64,000 bases of DNA from positions 4,156,649-4,220,648 of the forward strand of contig QCXZ01000045.1 of assembly GCA_025024175.1 (NCBI GenBank), written 5' to 3'. Origin of the DNA: Rhyzopertha dominica. Its lineage: Eukaryota; Arthropoda; Insecta; Coleoptera; Bostrichidae. The notes beneath the pieces were generated by a model that worked only from the letters and a program-made list of their open reading frames with translations, was not told the DNA's origin and made no database searches. Both the position numbers and the translations under genes were made by a program. Position 1 is the first letter of the stretch; the number at the start of each line of letters is the position of its first letter. Shown in pieces: positions 10,701-25,700 of the stretch.

Positions 10701-13700
10701 AGCTCGACAACGATATTTTTAACGTTATAGCATAATTGAAGGAAACTAATAATTATTTATGTAAAATAAATAATAAATCCCCTTGTATATCAACAGATTA
10801 CCCTCTCTTAAAAATTTTAGCGGATTCGATGCGGCAATCTAGCTGAATTTCTGTCAGCTCCAGTGGCAACTCTGTACAGATACACAGATGATCTGTTTGT
10901 TTACATTTGCGTTTGGCTTGATTTTGCGAGGATTTTCTTTAACACAAGCGACTTGGTGTTAGTGCTATATCTACTGAATAGCACCACAATTTTCGTCTCA
11001 ATTTTTCTTCGGGTACAATTAAAAATTTCTTCTCTAGACCAACAATACTAGTATTTACGCATGTTAGCACAAAACATTTCTTTTCAGCAGCCATTTCGTC
11101 CGCGTTTTGAACGATATAATCGTGATCCATAAACAAAATCAAAAAAACACACGAGGGTTACTGTTACTGAGAGGTTATGAATAATGCTCTTCGTCCGTTC
11201 GTCGGCAGTTGACAGCGAAAAACACGCATAGGCAACTGAAACGCTGAAAATTATTGTGCCCTGGCTACAACACACAGCTGCTGCCAATCACAAGTGGCAG
11301 GGTCAACCTACGTCACACATTCAAATATTTAAACTTTACCATTTTTTTGACGTTTATTTAAGCGATTTGGAAAAAAGATAAGTTAACAAGTGTCTATTAT
11401 TTTTTATGTAGATTCATATTCTGCAATAAAAAAAATGGTCTACAACCCCATTCTACATTTTTCGCACATGTGGGCGCATGACATCTATATTTTACTTGGC
11501 ATAGTACCTAATAACAACCTATAATAGCTGTACAATTTTTGCCGGGAAATTAAAAAACTTTACAGGCTTAATATCACCATTAATATCACTGTGTACAGCG
11601 CAGCCATTAACATTACCATTACAAGCATAACATTTCCATTACGATTAACATGATTGTGAGAGAGCAGTGCCTGAGTTTAAAAATGCAATATTATTATAAT
11701 TATCCTTCTTTAGTGACATTTCAATTCAGAATCCTTTTGCATATGGTAACTGCATTTTTTCTTTTAAAAGGATGCAAATGTTTTTCAATTGATTTTTCAA
11801 TTTTTTCTAGAAATTAACTTTTACTGATATATTACTTTACCTATCCAAAAATGTATTATACTTAGTCTATATGTTATGACTTCTTTATATGTTGCATTAA
11901 ATTTTATGTATTCCTTCAAGATGTGTTAAAATGGTTGTATTACATAACCATAACAAAAGTTTTTTGAAAGCTTTCTTCCGTTTACTATTTTTTACGTTAT
12001 TATACAAAAAGAAACAAAGCTTCATGTTTGGTTTTGTCAGGATATAAAAAAATGATGCATGTCTGTCACATACTTTAATCCAAATTTAAGATGTACCATC
12101 ATACTCAGCACCAAAGATGACGTTCAACCACACCCATGAAGTAAAATCGACCTTTTATACCTTTAGGTATTATCAATCACAACCTTCATCCAAATTTAAT
12201 ATTTACCATTATATTCGGCATTAGAAATCAAATTCAACGACACCAAGAAAATAGAGTTTTCGCCCTTCAGGTACTTTCCATGATGCATGTTCATCTATGG
12301 TAAAGTGGCCATATTTAAATTGTGATAATGGAGGGCACTTTTAAAGTATCTAACCTAATCCAACTTAACAGGAGTTTTTTTTATATACAACCGATAAAAA
12401 ACAACCACTTCAAACGATATTATCTGTATAGGTACTTTATATTTACAAAATGAGATTGCCAAACTGTCAAATACATAATGCATAGGTAATATGCATAACT
12501 CATAATAATTATGTTAGTAATGTGCGCACCAGGAAAGATGGCAGACGTGGCAGTGACAATTGTCGACAGACAGTTAAATCATTATTCATGGGCACAATTT
12601 CAGGCAAGCGGAGAATAAATTTATTAACTAGGCCCACCCATGCGGTTCGTTCGGTTCAAATTGTGGACGATGTTACATTCCTAAGGACCGACTTCTTTCC
12701 TGGCGTGCAGTTTACATACTTCTTTGTAACATAAAATAAATAAACATCTTGCGTTCAATATGAAATTAAAGTTTTGTTTTCTCGTAACAAAATATAGGTA
12801 ACACACATGAGAAACTGGTTATATAAATATCAAGTAACTAAAAAAACCTACACATGCTTTTCTGAGCTGTGAATTAAAAAACACCCTTTATCTCAGTAAT
12901 AAATTACACAACTTAATATCAAGTTTAATTTTGTAATGATTATTGTAATTCAAAATGAGGGACATTGGTTATGGTCTGGCCAACTAATAACAATTATAAC
13001 TATGCCAATATGGAATGGGGGACGTTTTGGGCAACAACCTGGTTTAGGGGACACCGTCTAAAAATGGGGTCCCCCTTAATCGGGGATGAACGATCTTTTT
13101 AGTCTATGGCTGCGTCATAGTTTTATTCAAAATTTGGCATGCACCATCATATTACTCAGTATAAACAATTAAACAAAATCTCAAAATCTTTTCTAATCCT
13201 GTAGCTTTTGTGGAAAATTTTCTCTGTAACATCAACATTTGTATCCTTTGTATTTGTATTCTTATCACCTCTTATCATATCTTTTTCTTATACAGTAGGA
13301 GGGCGAAGCTGTGATGTCCTGTCCAGGCTAAGCTTGCCTCAACATTTTCGTTAATAAGAATGAGTTTTCAATGAACGTTAAACTGAATTTTCCTATAAAG
13401 TAAAATTACTGGACAGATAATAATCACATGTTTATTTTATTATATATATTTTAATCTTACAATTTTCATTCATGCTTTTCGCAGAAACAAGATAATTATG
13501 GAGAACTTCAAAAATATCGTTTGATGACATCTGTCTCCGTCCCAGTGTATGATCGTCGAGAAAATGCCGTAAGTAGATCCACCTTCAATATCAAATTACT
13601 TCCTCATCATTCTTCACATTAAGCAAATTTGCACATTTCTAATCTTCTGCAGTTAATCACAGAAAAAGTACAAATCAATGAAGCAAAATGGGAAACTGTT

Positions 13701-16700
13701 GTAAGAGAGGTAAAAAAATATCTGCTGAGGATCGTAATTGTACAGAATATATTGTTAATTTATAGAGCGCCTAGCGTTGGTGATATAATGTCCTTAGTAT
13801 TGCCACGTCGTTACCTGTATCTGCTGTGTTAGAAATACTTACATATTCTTGGTAGCTAGTTTACTTAGATAGGGTAGCAGATCCTTAATTTAGATAATAT
13901 AGATGCTGTTTGCAGACATAATTATTACATTACTGAAATTTAGTGTTTTAGACACCTTTCATTAATGCTAATGATGAAATGGAATACATTTAAAGTGTAA
14001 TTTTTGTTGTATAGTTTTACTAGAATTTTAAATCAGGAATTAGGATTATGTGGTGTAGAATTATTAGAAACTTAGCATAGTGAATAGGTGGAAGGTACAA
14101 TGTATAGGTAGTGTTATATATCTTATATTTGAATTTATTTAATGAGCAAAAGTCTCACACTAAAACTTATTCCATGTTAAGTTATAAACTTAACAACAAA
14201 TGAAACATAATTTACTCAAGAATAATTTTCAAACCCTATTTTGTAGCAATTACAGAATTGGTTATGCATTGTACCTGAAATTAGTATTTTGACTTATAAA
14301 ATGTTAGACTACAGTAACTAATATTATGTTCCTAATCTTTAAATATTTACAGACCAGGGTAGCTAACCTGTTAGGAGTGGCAGGTACAGATATACCGGTG
14401 GAGAACATACAGAGGCTAACATTACCGTACAGGGTAAGTAGTTATATCATATCTGGCTGATATGTATTACTGAGATAAAACTTTTCTCTTTGTAAAAAAA
14501 CTTATCTACTCAGTGAAAACTGTTGTTCTAAAATTATAAAGAGCTATTAGTCGAGGAAGCCATAAAATTTTGAATCTGCTAAAACTTCTGAAGGTATTAC
14601 CTCGTTGATGGTGCAACACAAAATGACACCTTCATCGAATATTATGGAAATTTAAAATTTCAGAGCCAGACATCCATACCTACATTTCTGTATTGTTGCG
14701 TACTATATTTATTCTACGACGAAGAAAATTTGGAAATTATTTTATTATTTTATTTATTAACACAACAGTGAACATGGCAGCAGTACAAAATTATTGTTAA
14801 ATTATTGTTCTATTTCTATATAGTGATGGTCGCATTAGAAATATTTTGGCACAACTGGAATAGTTCCGGCACAAACTGACCAGTCAGTAGACAATATATA
14901 CAAATCTGGATATAGGAACGAATAAATAATTATCGACCGGTTAGTGTTATAAGTAACTTTGCAAAACTTTTTGAGAAATACTTAAAGGAAAGTCTGTCAA
15001 ATCATCTTGCAAAACAACATACTATCAACAAATTAGTACGGTTTCAGAATGTACAACTTACTAAAGAAATTGTGACAAGTTTAGCTAGATAGTGGTATGA
15101 AAAGCGTTGCGGTCTTCCTAGCTAAGGCCTTCGATGCAGGATCACATGATTAAAAATATTGAACAAGTGTTGAATTAGAGGCATTTCATTAACATTAGTT
15201 GAAAACTATCTAAAGGACAGGTAACAATACGTAAAAATAAATGGAATCATAAGTGAATGTCAGAAAATGCAAATAGGAGTGAGTGCTTTAGGGAACTGTC
15301 ATGAGGCCTTTGCTTTTTAATATTCATCTGAACGAATTAAACAGTTTAAGATAAAAGGAAAAATAATATCTTACGCGGATGATACCATTTTGATATTCGA
15401 AGGAAAACTTGGAACAAACTCAGAGCTTTAGTCAAGACAGAATACAAACAATTGCAGATGTACTAGATGAATAAAATTGCCATTAAATGTCAAAAAGCCT
15501 GTACAAACAGACCGCGTTTCCCTTCTATAAAAGTTGATAATATAATTAGAAGAAATAAGTGAAACTGTCTATAAAAATATATAGGCATTATAATAGACCA
15601 GAATTTAAAATGGCGTCAGCACATTGTATACATAAGAAAAAAATAGAGGACTTACAAATTTTATTTACTCTGTCCATGTATGAATCCAAAAATGCTCGTG
15701 ATGATTTATAAATCATTAATAGTCCATAATTAGTTAAGGCATCTTAATATGGCGAGGATTTTATAACAGCACAGCGAAACAACTGGCTATTGTTCAAAAC
15801 AANATTGTTAAAATAATATTTAACAAATCTGAGAAATACCGTACCAATCAACTATACAACGAGAACATTAGAGACATGAGATCTATTTATATCTGTAACA
15901 TATGCGTTTTTATACATAAAACCAATAACATAATAACATTTAGAATACACCAACACATCAGTACAGTACAAAAAGTAAAGCAAAACATAATGTTACACCA
16001 AATAATAAAAGAAAAACAAAAAAATTATAACTTATACAGGCCCGAAATGCGATAATTTATTGACACTCGAAATATGTTGCATAAAAAATCGTAAGAGGTT
16101 CCTTTGCAATGTTAGAACATTTGCTTCAAAAAGTGTAAATATTTTTACGAATGTTTTTGCATAACTACAGACATAATAGCTAACTACAAGTACAAACAAT
16201 AAGACTGTGAATATTATAATAAAGAAAAAACAGAGTTAAGTACCTTTCATTTTTCCCACAAAATACAAAATTACTTCTTTCTTTTCACGCCGTGTCGAAT
16301 TATTTTGACAGATTGATGATAAAGACAGATCGGACTTAATTTTTTGCCATTAAAAAGTTCAATCAATGACTAAAAAAACTATAAATGGAGAAAAAATTAA
16401 TGAGGTTGGAATGATTATGTATTTCATAGCTTTAATCTGAACCATACTTAACAGTCCTAGAGAAAATATATTAGAAATACCAAGTGCATGTTTATTCGTT
16501 TTGTACAGGTCAAGAAATAGCAATTATTAATAAACCCCATAACACTTAAAGGAAGTGAAACATATTTAGTTTTAATGAATGCATGCTTCAAATGCTGCTA
16601 CTGTTATGAAAAGGCAACAATCGCTTTTCTCACACAGGAATGTTTTATTTCTTGCCTAACCTTTGATATTTTGCAAAGTTCGATGATACTTAAATAGTGG

Positions 16701-19700
16701 ATTGTAAAAATCGCTTATCGTGCCACATTTTTTTTTAATTTTTAAGATGGTCCCTAGTTAGATAGGGCAGCAGTATCATTTTCTGTTGCACCATAAACAA
16801 GTAACTAATAACACCCATCAAAACTCAGCCTCAACATTTACGGTCAGCCCTAAGACTATGATTTTTTAATGTACAATAATAAACAGTTTTTTTTTTAATT
16901 TTCATATGCTTTTAATCCGGTTTGTAGGACGATTATTTTGCTCTATTGCTATCCTCAAAAAGACTACTAAATTTAGTAAACGAGAATTTGTTGTGCTGCC
17001 ACTGTGTTTATTAGAGTGATGTCCTGAAAGCTTATCCCTTTACTGATACCTACATGTTAAATTTTGTAGTTTTATGTCAAACTATAACTTTTATTAAAAA
17101 AAAATATTTCTCTGTAACTTCTTGTGTTAAAGTATTAGTGGATATATTTGTTTAATAGTTTTATTTTTAATTCAAAAAATTCCTAAGTATATTTTATAAT
17201 TATCCATCTACTACAAATTATTACATCTCCTTTCCATATAATGATATTAAGCACAACTATAACTTACGGAATATTATCGTCATACAAAAAGCGACTTAAC
17301 ACTTTTTCTCTTTCAGCTTGGAGTCAATGGCTATGCATTTATAGTTACAAATAACGGTTACATCTTAATCCATCCAGATCTGCGCCCAGTGGTAAGTCTT
17401 GGTTTTAGTTTAACTTTTCTGGAAAATTCTGTTATTTCTCAATTAGTTCCAAGGTATCTTGAAACCATCGTACAATAGGGTTGACATGATTGAGGTCGAA
17501 GTAATGGACGACGATGCGGAACCTCGTAATTTTTCCGATGCCATAAAGGAGTTGAGGAGAAAAGTTGTTATGCAAGAGAGCGGAAATATTACTTTGAAAG
17601 TGAAATCCCACGTGGATGACATGGTGAGCAGCAATTGGGTTGCTAATTTAAAATGATACTGACATGATATATCAATAGCCGATATCATTGTTCATTTTAC
17701 AATTATATAATTATCCTTTAATTTATAAAATAATACTCATTGGCTTAATGAAATGAATTTTTTTTTACACTTTTTTTTTACACATAGTATCAAATTGGAC
17801 GTGTTTTTTTTATATCTAATATATGTGTAACTGTTCCAAAATTTTAGTCGTTTTTAAAATTGCTGTGAGAAATTGGCAGATTAATTAGGTATATTTTGAG
17901 TAATTAATCTTTTGTGATGGTAGTTATAATATATATTAATATTTTTTATTCTGTTGACATACATTTTTTAATATTACAGACAAACAAACAAAGTTTACTT
18001 TTTAAATCTGTGATTTATAAGCTAATCTCCACACAAACGATGTGTTTCTTCTATGGTCACAAAGTAACAAGTATTGTAATGTGACTGCCGAACTGTTTTT
18101 AAACACTATTAAATTTTTCAAAATATAGTCTCCCCCTCCCGTGGTAATTTTTGAACAGATGCATTTAAAAAGCTTAGATAAAACGCAGTAAGATTGTTTC
18201 TATTACAGGTGGTATGCTTTTTTTTCAAAAATTAGAGATGTCAATTGGTTTCATGTTATGTATATCTCATTTGAAAACTTCTTTTATGCTTTAGATCAGT
18301 TTCAGCACCATATCACTAACAGTTTCAGAGTAAAACAAGTTTAATAGCAATTATAATACATCGCTGTCATTTTTATACAAGGATGCTAAGTATTAACTTT
18401 AGACATTATAGCCAGCAGTTTTCATGTTAGCACTAGAATATTTCATTTTTTATCTAAACTAAAAATTTGATTTTTGCAGCGCCGCATTATCCTCAGCACC
18501 CGCCATTACTTCCACATGGGTCTAAACGGCACCCCATTTAGTTTGGTTATTGCCCTTCCACATAGATACGGTTTCTATAGGGTCAACCATCGTGTAGAAG
18601 ACGATGTTCACCGCCTTCGTCTCAATGATAAAGTCAACCCTTTAACACAGTTCTTCACTGGCAATTGGACCATCCATCCTGACTGGTATGTTTTAATAAA
18701 CAGTCCCTGTGGAAGTTACTGTATTTTCTTGTTTTTGTTAGGCATTATTGTCGTTATCTGGATGACACTCACAATTATGAAACACCAGAGGAAGAGTTGC
18801 TACATTTTTTGAAGAAGATTGAAGGACCTGCTTGGAAATGGACTAAAGAATGTATGTATTGACTTGTCATATAGGGTTTCTATAAATGATTTATGCAACG
18901 CAGGCGGCGTTGATTTCTTTAATCTTTGTGCCACCATTTTGTGACTGCTATCCTCATGGGCGTAGCAAATACCTAATTATCCCAATACACGAAACTTTGG
19001 CAAATTAGCGATGACCAAGGGCGTACCAAAGGGAGGGCTGCCTCCCTGGACCTGGGTTGCCAACTCTGGGCCCTTCCAATTTCCCATACATTTAGCTGGT
19101 TAATTATGTGTGTACACCTAAAAATTGTCTTATTTACAAAATTGTAAATACAGTAAAATTTATAGTCAAGTGTAAGTCGCAATTTTCATCCAGAACTCAT
19201 ATTTGACCCTTGCAAATGACCTTCTCTAATAAGTCGTTGTCAAATGGTTTCCAAGCTTAATCGATGCCGTGTGCATTTTGAAGCTGTAACTGCAACATTC
19301 TTGTTGTTACCAATCGTTGTCTTAGGGCGGATATAGCTTTAAAAGACTATCTTGATCAGGATGAGTCATTTCTGCTTAGTTCAGCTCTTCTACCTTTTCC
19401 TATAAAGATTGTTTAACTGACTACTGTTATATGGAATCACATCAGAATCTGTCATATATTCGGTGATAACTCTAACTTTTGTACCAAATTTCTAAATTCA
19501 CATTACATTTTAACAATTATTACAAAAAAAAACAAAAAATCCCTCCGAACTCACGTTTATGAAAGTCAATTTATTTAATATAAGTTTTAGGAATCCAGTA
19601 AAAGCATTATCAGCACGATGTAAAACCCGGTGTGTTGTAAAAATGCAATTAAGTATATTTCAGTTTATCTAAATGAAGCTTAATTTGGTTAAAATATTAA

Positions 19701-22700
19701 GTAGTATTAAGGAGTTTTAATAATGTTAGTTATCCATCGAGTCTCTTTCTCTGAGGAGTAAAATTACTACTATTGTATTTTTAGCAGCTATACATAGGAA
19801 CTTCCAGCTTAAATTTCTAAAGCTTCTGGTGTGAGAAGTTGAAACTACTAAAAGCGCATCGGTTAATGCATTAGTCTTTGATATGTGTTAATTCTGAATC
19901 TGAAATCGTGCTCCTAAGGTGAAATTTATGTTCCTTTNGTACTTCGTATGATATCATTATACATTTATGTGGATCACGGATCTTTTATTCTCCGAAATAA
20001 AATGTATCAACTCATTTTTTGTTAAACGCGAGAGCGATGCAACTGAATGCGCCTCACCTGAGTTCATCAATAATGTAATTAGTAATAAAGGTGCTTTGTG
20101 TGGTCAGTGTACATAGAAAACAAATAATTTAAGTCTACTTCACAGAAGATGTTTTAAGTCTCCTTGCAGAAAATCCACGAAGATTAGTCATGGAATAAAT
20201 ACTTCATTAATTACTTAAGCACCTATATCGTATAAACATTTATTATTTCTATTTATGTTGAATTATACTCTACAGGACGTTCATGCTTTGCCCCTCCCTA
20301 GACCAAAAAGCTGGGTACGCCCATGGCTGTCCTGAAGATTGCAGATCAAGTTATACTTACGAAATTGATGGTTTTATAAAGACTGCCCTTCCAAAGGTAC
20401 AAAATAACAATAATTATTGGTAGGGTAGGCTTATGGTAATATCTACAGTCTACACCCTTGCACTGTGGAAGCTTGTGTGGGCAGCTAACGTTACTGCCAC
20501 CTAATTTATGAATTGTAATCGATAATTTCCATAAGTGCCTGGCTCCATGAATCATTTATATATAATATAAACTTTGAACTAATTTATTAGTTAAAGTTGT
20601 GCGAATAAATTAACTTGTTTTACTTGTTTTAATAGGTGATAGAAAACTTGTTAACAACCTAGTGGCAGACGCCAAAATAACACTATGGTTCAACCAAAAT
20701 ATCACTGCTAAGGAAGAAAATGGGTAAGTGTTACGCTAAAAATCGCTGTTACTGTTATCTTTCTTTTTATATAATTTTTGCATTATTGCACTCAACATGA
20801 TAATATGCACTAATATTGTTTTTCTATTCTCTCATGTAAAAGGCCAATAGCTATTTTGATGGCTAAATTACCAAGGTATAGTATTCTATAAACAGAAAAA
20901 AATATTTAGCCCCTTTTATAGCTCTAGTTAAAATAGAGGTATTTAAAATTGGATCTCAATTGGATGCATGTGAATACTTAAAAAAAAACACTTTAAAACT
21001 TGTCTCTTGAAGTATTTTTTAAACGGTAGAAACCCAATGTTTTAATGTAGGTGTTACCTATTACATGCTGCAAGGATTATTAATATTTTGTCCAAGCTAC
21101 CAAGGATATTATATATAATATTTTATTCCACAGGTTACACATTTGGTGCTTGCGATGACGAGTCTACCACTTTCTACGGAATGTATTTTTGTACTACATA
21201 ATTAATTTTTAGCATAAACTTATTTGTACACATATTTCTGAAATTATTGAGAAACTGCCAAACTGTTTTCAGCTTATAGATATACAAAATCATCTAAGTG
21301 ATCAAGGAAGGCCTTTTCTACAACAATATTTTTAAACCAATTTTTTCCACAGGCACTCATTTTTGGGCAAAATAAAAACTACAATATTCTTTCAAAATTA
21401 AACAACCCACACGAATTTCACATTGCAATATTAGATTAGTAAGGAGGTTGTTCAACGATTTAGATCTTGATTGCCAATAATTAACCATCTTTCCTGCTGC
21501 TGCTAAAATGACAATGGCAAAACTCAATAATTTCAGAATGCCCTCATTATGAGACCAGATTTTATATAACTTTAAATAACTTTGAAACATTTATTTGCAG
21601 ACACGAGTTAATAAAACGTTTCGGAATCACAGTGACCTTTTTAGCTACTCACAGTGGTCTCACTAGGTGGCAGGATTTTCCACAGAACATTGATAAAGAC
21701 ACAGAAACCAAAAATTTGCCGTAAGGAGTTGTATAAATTGCGCTTTCAGTTAATTCACGTTATACTTCTTTCTAGGCATTTTAGCTTATTGTACAATCGC
21801 GCAATAGACGAGGTCTGGTATAAAAGAGCTATAGAACAGCACTATGTGAACCCCAAAAGTTTTATATATTCTGTTCCTTTTGAAGTTGGTAAGAAACAAA
21901 AAAAAATACATAATTCTGTGATTTCATAAGGAATGTCGAGGAAATACATGTGTTAACTCTTAACTGTGAAGAACCTACAAAAATAATTTATAAAAACAAC
22001 GCTTCTGGATGTTGAAGTTGCTACGAATATCTCTAGAAAAGATATTTTAACCACATTTAAGTTCATGTCCGAAATCAAGTGTATAAGAACGTATTTCATA
22101 TGAAAGTGCACTAAAATAAAAACTTATTATCTAATATCAGGAGTACGATAACGGTCTTTGTCATCTTTCATACAACAAAAATGTCTCTTTTTGAAAGAAC
22201 TTCTAAATTTGACTTATAGGTAGCAGCAGCTTACAGGTGTATAACTTTAACATTGGCTCTAATGACAAAATTGACTTAATAATACATCACTTTGCTTTTT
22301 GCGTTGAAAATGTGACAATATTACTTTAATACTTATGTGATTATAAAAACAGATGAAGGAAAAACGGTACAGTTTATGTGTAAGAATATAAATACTAGTT
22401 ATATGTGTGACTATTTATTTTTTTGTTGCCAATTTATTTCCAGTGAAACACATTTTAATGATCATGGAATAGGGGGCGTGTTATAGAAGCATTTGATACA
22501 ATCTGAGCAAAAAACGACATGGAATAGGTTAGGTGCTCTATTTTTAAAATCAGGTACTGTTTCATTTTCATTTATTTCAGTATTCAGTTTTGCTAAATTC
22601 GCAGTCTAACATTCGATATGACAAAATTTACAGTCTCCTACAAGTAAATATGTGCTAGTACATAAGTTTCTTAATTGTTATAGTACAATAAGTAGTGTTA

Positions 22701-25700
22701 CTATACGGTAATTTTATACTTATGACGTTAAATTGGTATTTGCATTTTTAATACTTGAAATGAAATTAAAACCAATTTTTACCTAGCAAGCAAGAGATTG
22801 TACCACACTGTCGTTTAGCTTGTTCAAAATTAATCCACCTGTCCTGCGACGCCAACTATCGGAAATCCGCAAGAACTTCGCTCGCAGATATGAGGACGCT
22901 ACTGAATCGGTTGTTCGGTATCCTTAGTGGAGTTATCCGTAATCAAAAGTTTGCAAAAACCGCTTGCAGTAACAAAAGTTTCTAGCAGTGACATAGACAA
23001 GAATTTACAAATGCAATCTGTATTATGCTTGTAATCCACAGAAAAAATAATAACGTTGTTTAAATAGTTATAAACCATCACGTAAATGTATTAGCCTTTC
23101 TGTTAAGGACCATAATACAATTTCTGCGAAAAACTAAGCTTGGGAGATAAAAAATTTTGTGGTTTGGGTCATTACAGAAGGTGCACCCTTATAGCAGAAA
23201 ATTTGAGTCGATATCGAGCAAACCTATGTGGAGATAAAGTTAAGATAAAGTTGTCAGTTAGCCATGTCATATAGAATGTAGATGATGAGTTCGCTGGATT
23301 CGCTAGTCCTATCCAAAAAAATTGCCGCACGCACGTTCTTTCATCCCTCGCAGCGGTTTGGGAAAAGTATGTCCAGATAAGTAGACCGCAGTTTTCTAGT
23401 AAAACACTATTAGATCAAATTTTGAGAGACAAATACATAAAACGATGGAGTAACGTGCTACTTTTTTTTAATTTGGTAAAGGACTATTTGCAATGAAAAT
23501 CTAAGCTAGAGAGGTTAGAATTTTTTGTTTTGGGACATAGTTATCACATGTATTTCATAAAGAACCTTAATATATAAAATTAAAATAATTGTAGTTTACT
23601 TTTCACTTTTAAATGAAACAGAGATCCCTCTCCCTAGGTGATGACAATTCCACTTTAGTAACAGCCAGTCACGCTATTTTCCGTGAAGATGGCCAAAAAA
23701 AGGCANCAGCTGCAGTAGTTGGTTTCCAGTTCCTTCATAGTGCCCTACAGAAATTATTCAACAAGATAACGAACAATGTAAGCGTTCGATTTTAATCAGA
23801 AAGCACACCTTACTAGCAGCTGTTTTCAGTGTGGTGATATCCCTTGCAAGAGGACATGTGATTCACAAGAATTGTATTGTGTCATGTTGGATGATAACGG
23901 CTTTGTAATTGTCAGTGATGACAGGGAGGATACTGGACGTTTCTTTGGGGAAATTCGACCTGACATCATGAACCAGCTGGTTGCAGATGGTGTGTACAAA
24001 CCAAACAGGATGTACGATTACCAGGCAACCTGCTTCCAGTCTAGGGATACAGGAAACTACGCCTCTAAATTTTTGGCGGTAAGTACAAGAGATGATAACG
24101 TGTTAAGTATTTTTTCAGAGGATTTTTAGTTTTCCAGTTCAGTTTTCCTCTTCACATTAAAAAAATAAACTGAAATTATAGTTCAAAATATCGCTTGTAA
24201 TTTTAAACAGACTTAGATATTTCTAGATTGATACTTATTTTAAATTTTCAATACTTACTTAGTTCCGCACAGTGTTTTAGTTTTTTGTCCACATAGGGCA
24301 TCTGCCATAATTTAAAAACTCGGCAAAACTGCTTTTGCGAAATTTCAATGTTATCGTAATATTTTCCAGTCTTAGATGTGTAATGGTATAATATGCCACC
24401 CTACCTTTTTTTAAATAAAACCTATTATCTAAAGTGCTAGGTTTTTTTGCTCGACAATGATATTATATAATGTATATAATGTAAATGAATATACACTTAC
24501 AATGCTGTCAAGTGCTAGACCTGTAGAAGGGATTTGGCTTCTTATCGACATAAAAAATAAATAAAAGAGAATGAGTACCCAAGCACGAGTATCAACTATC
24601 CTTAATAAGGACAACCAATATCTACTAATAAACAAGATAGGCCATCATATACTCAACCTACATGATCGTACAACTAGTAATCTAATTGGGTATTATCACT
24701 TTTTTTTTAAATTACGTAAAATGAATCTTGAAGTGCATATATATCGTACGCCATGTAAAAAAAACAAAAAATTTGTAGGTACAGAATTTCAGGTCTGAAA
24801 TTCGAATCTTAGGAGTCACCGCAAAAACGCTTCCATCCAAGGTTATTCCACTCGTGACGTCAAGTGTCATGTAAACATTACCGTGGAGCGTGCTGTTTAA
24901 TGGTGTAGTATCATTCTTGTATTGAAAAAGCCTTTGTGTGGTGTTTATTGAAAGGACAGTGTAAGAGATCGCACCAAAAAGTGCTTTGTGTAGTTTGACA
25001 AGCATCTATTATGTATGGAAAACAAAACCGGTGTTGTTTTGTACATGGTTATGAAAGTACTTCAGTCAGTATAGCTAACAAAATTTTTGTATTCGTTCCT
25101 TGAGATTATCAGCGTATGAAAAAGTTGTTTAAGGTCCCTAGACGTGATATGCCGAATTCGCAGTTTGTTTTACTGTTGTGAAGATCATCTTAATTCTTAC
25201 TGTAAGTTTTATTATTCTTTTTGGGATTATAAGTGTTTACCATTCAGTTTCCACTTTGCTATAGAGGATATAAAAAATTATATGCGTTTTAAGTTGATAA
25301 AGGGAAATGTTATAATAAAGAACGACGTTGTTCCCCATATATTCGACTGTTAGCCAGACCGGCAACGAGCTGCAAGAGCCCCGAAAATAAATGGCAATCT
25401 GTATTTATTCTGACCTCTAAAATAAATGTCAAGTTTAGGGTACACTTTTGATTCTTACATTTTTATGTTTACAAACAGAATGGTTTCAACAAACCGCTGT
25501 GATCAAATTATCAAAGCTACGTTAATTTGATAAAAAGTTCACTTATACTGTTGCTTTTGCTTTTTCGTTTTTCATCTCCGCCGCGTTGAACCGCTCGTCG
25601 TTGTACACAAATTCCAAAACAATGAACATGCCTTCAGAAGTCATAACTCATAAGTATTTCACAAAATGAACGCAAACAACAAACTGATAAATTGACGGGC

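Larger units (their letters stand above)
8217..13484 (+). other. Intron 5 (5.3 kb)
   Basis: The longest intron of the gene. It holds an (AATA)n run (9363-9391), a hAT-like candidate (10329-10874), a direct repeat (12077-12290) and a small MITE (12521-12710). Nothing else was recognised. Confidence 0.8.

Noticed and set aside
19014..20327. TIR transposon in intron 11
   Set aside because: Only GGGCGTACC and GGGAGGG are shared, with no target duplication, so it is noted within the intron entry but not called as an element.
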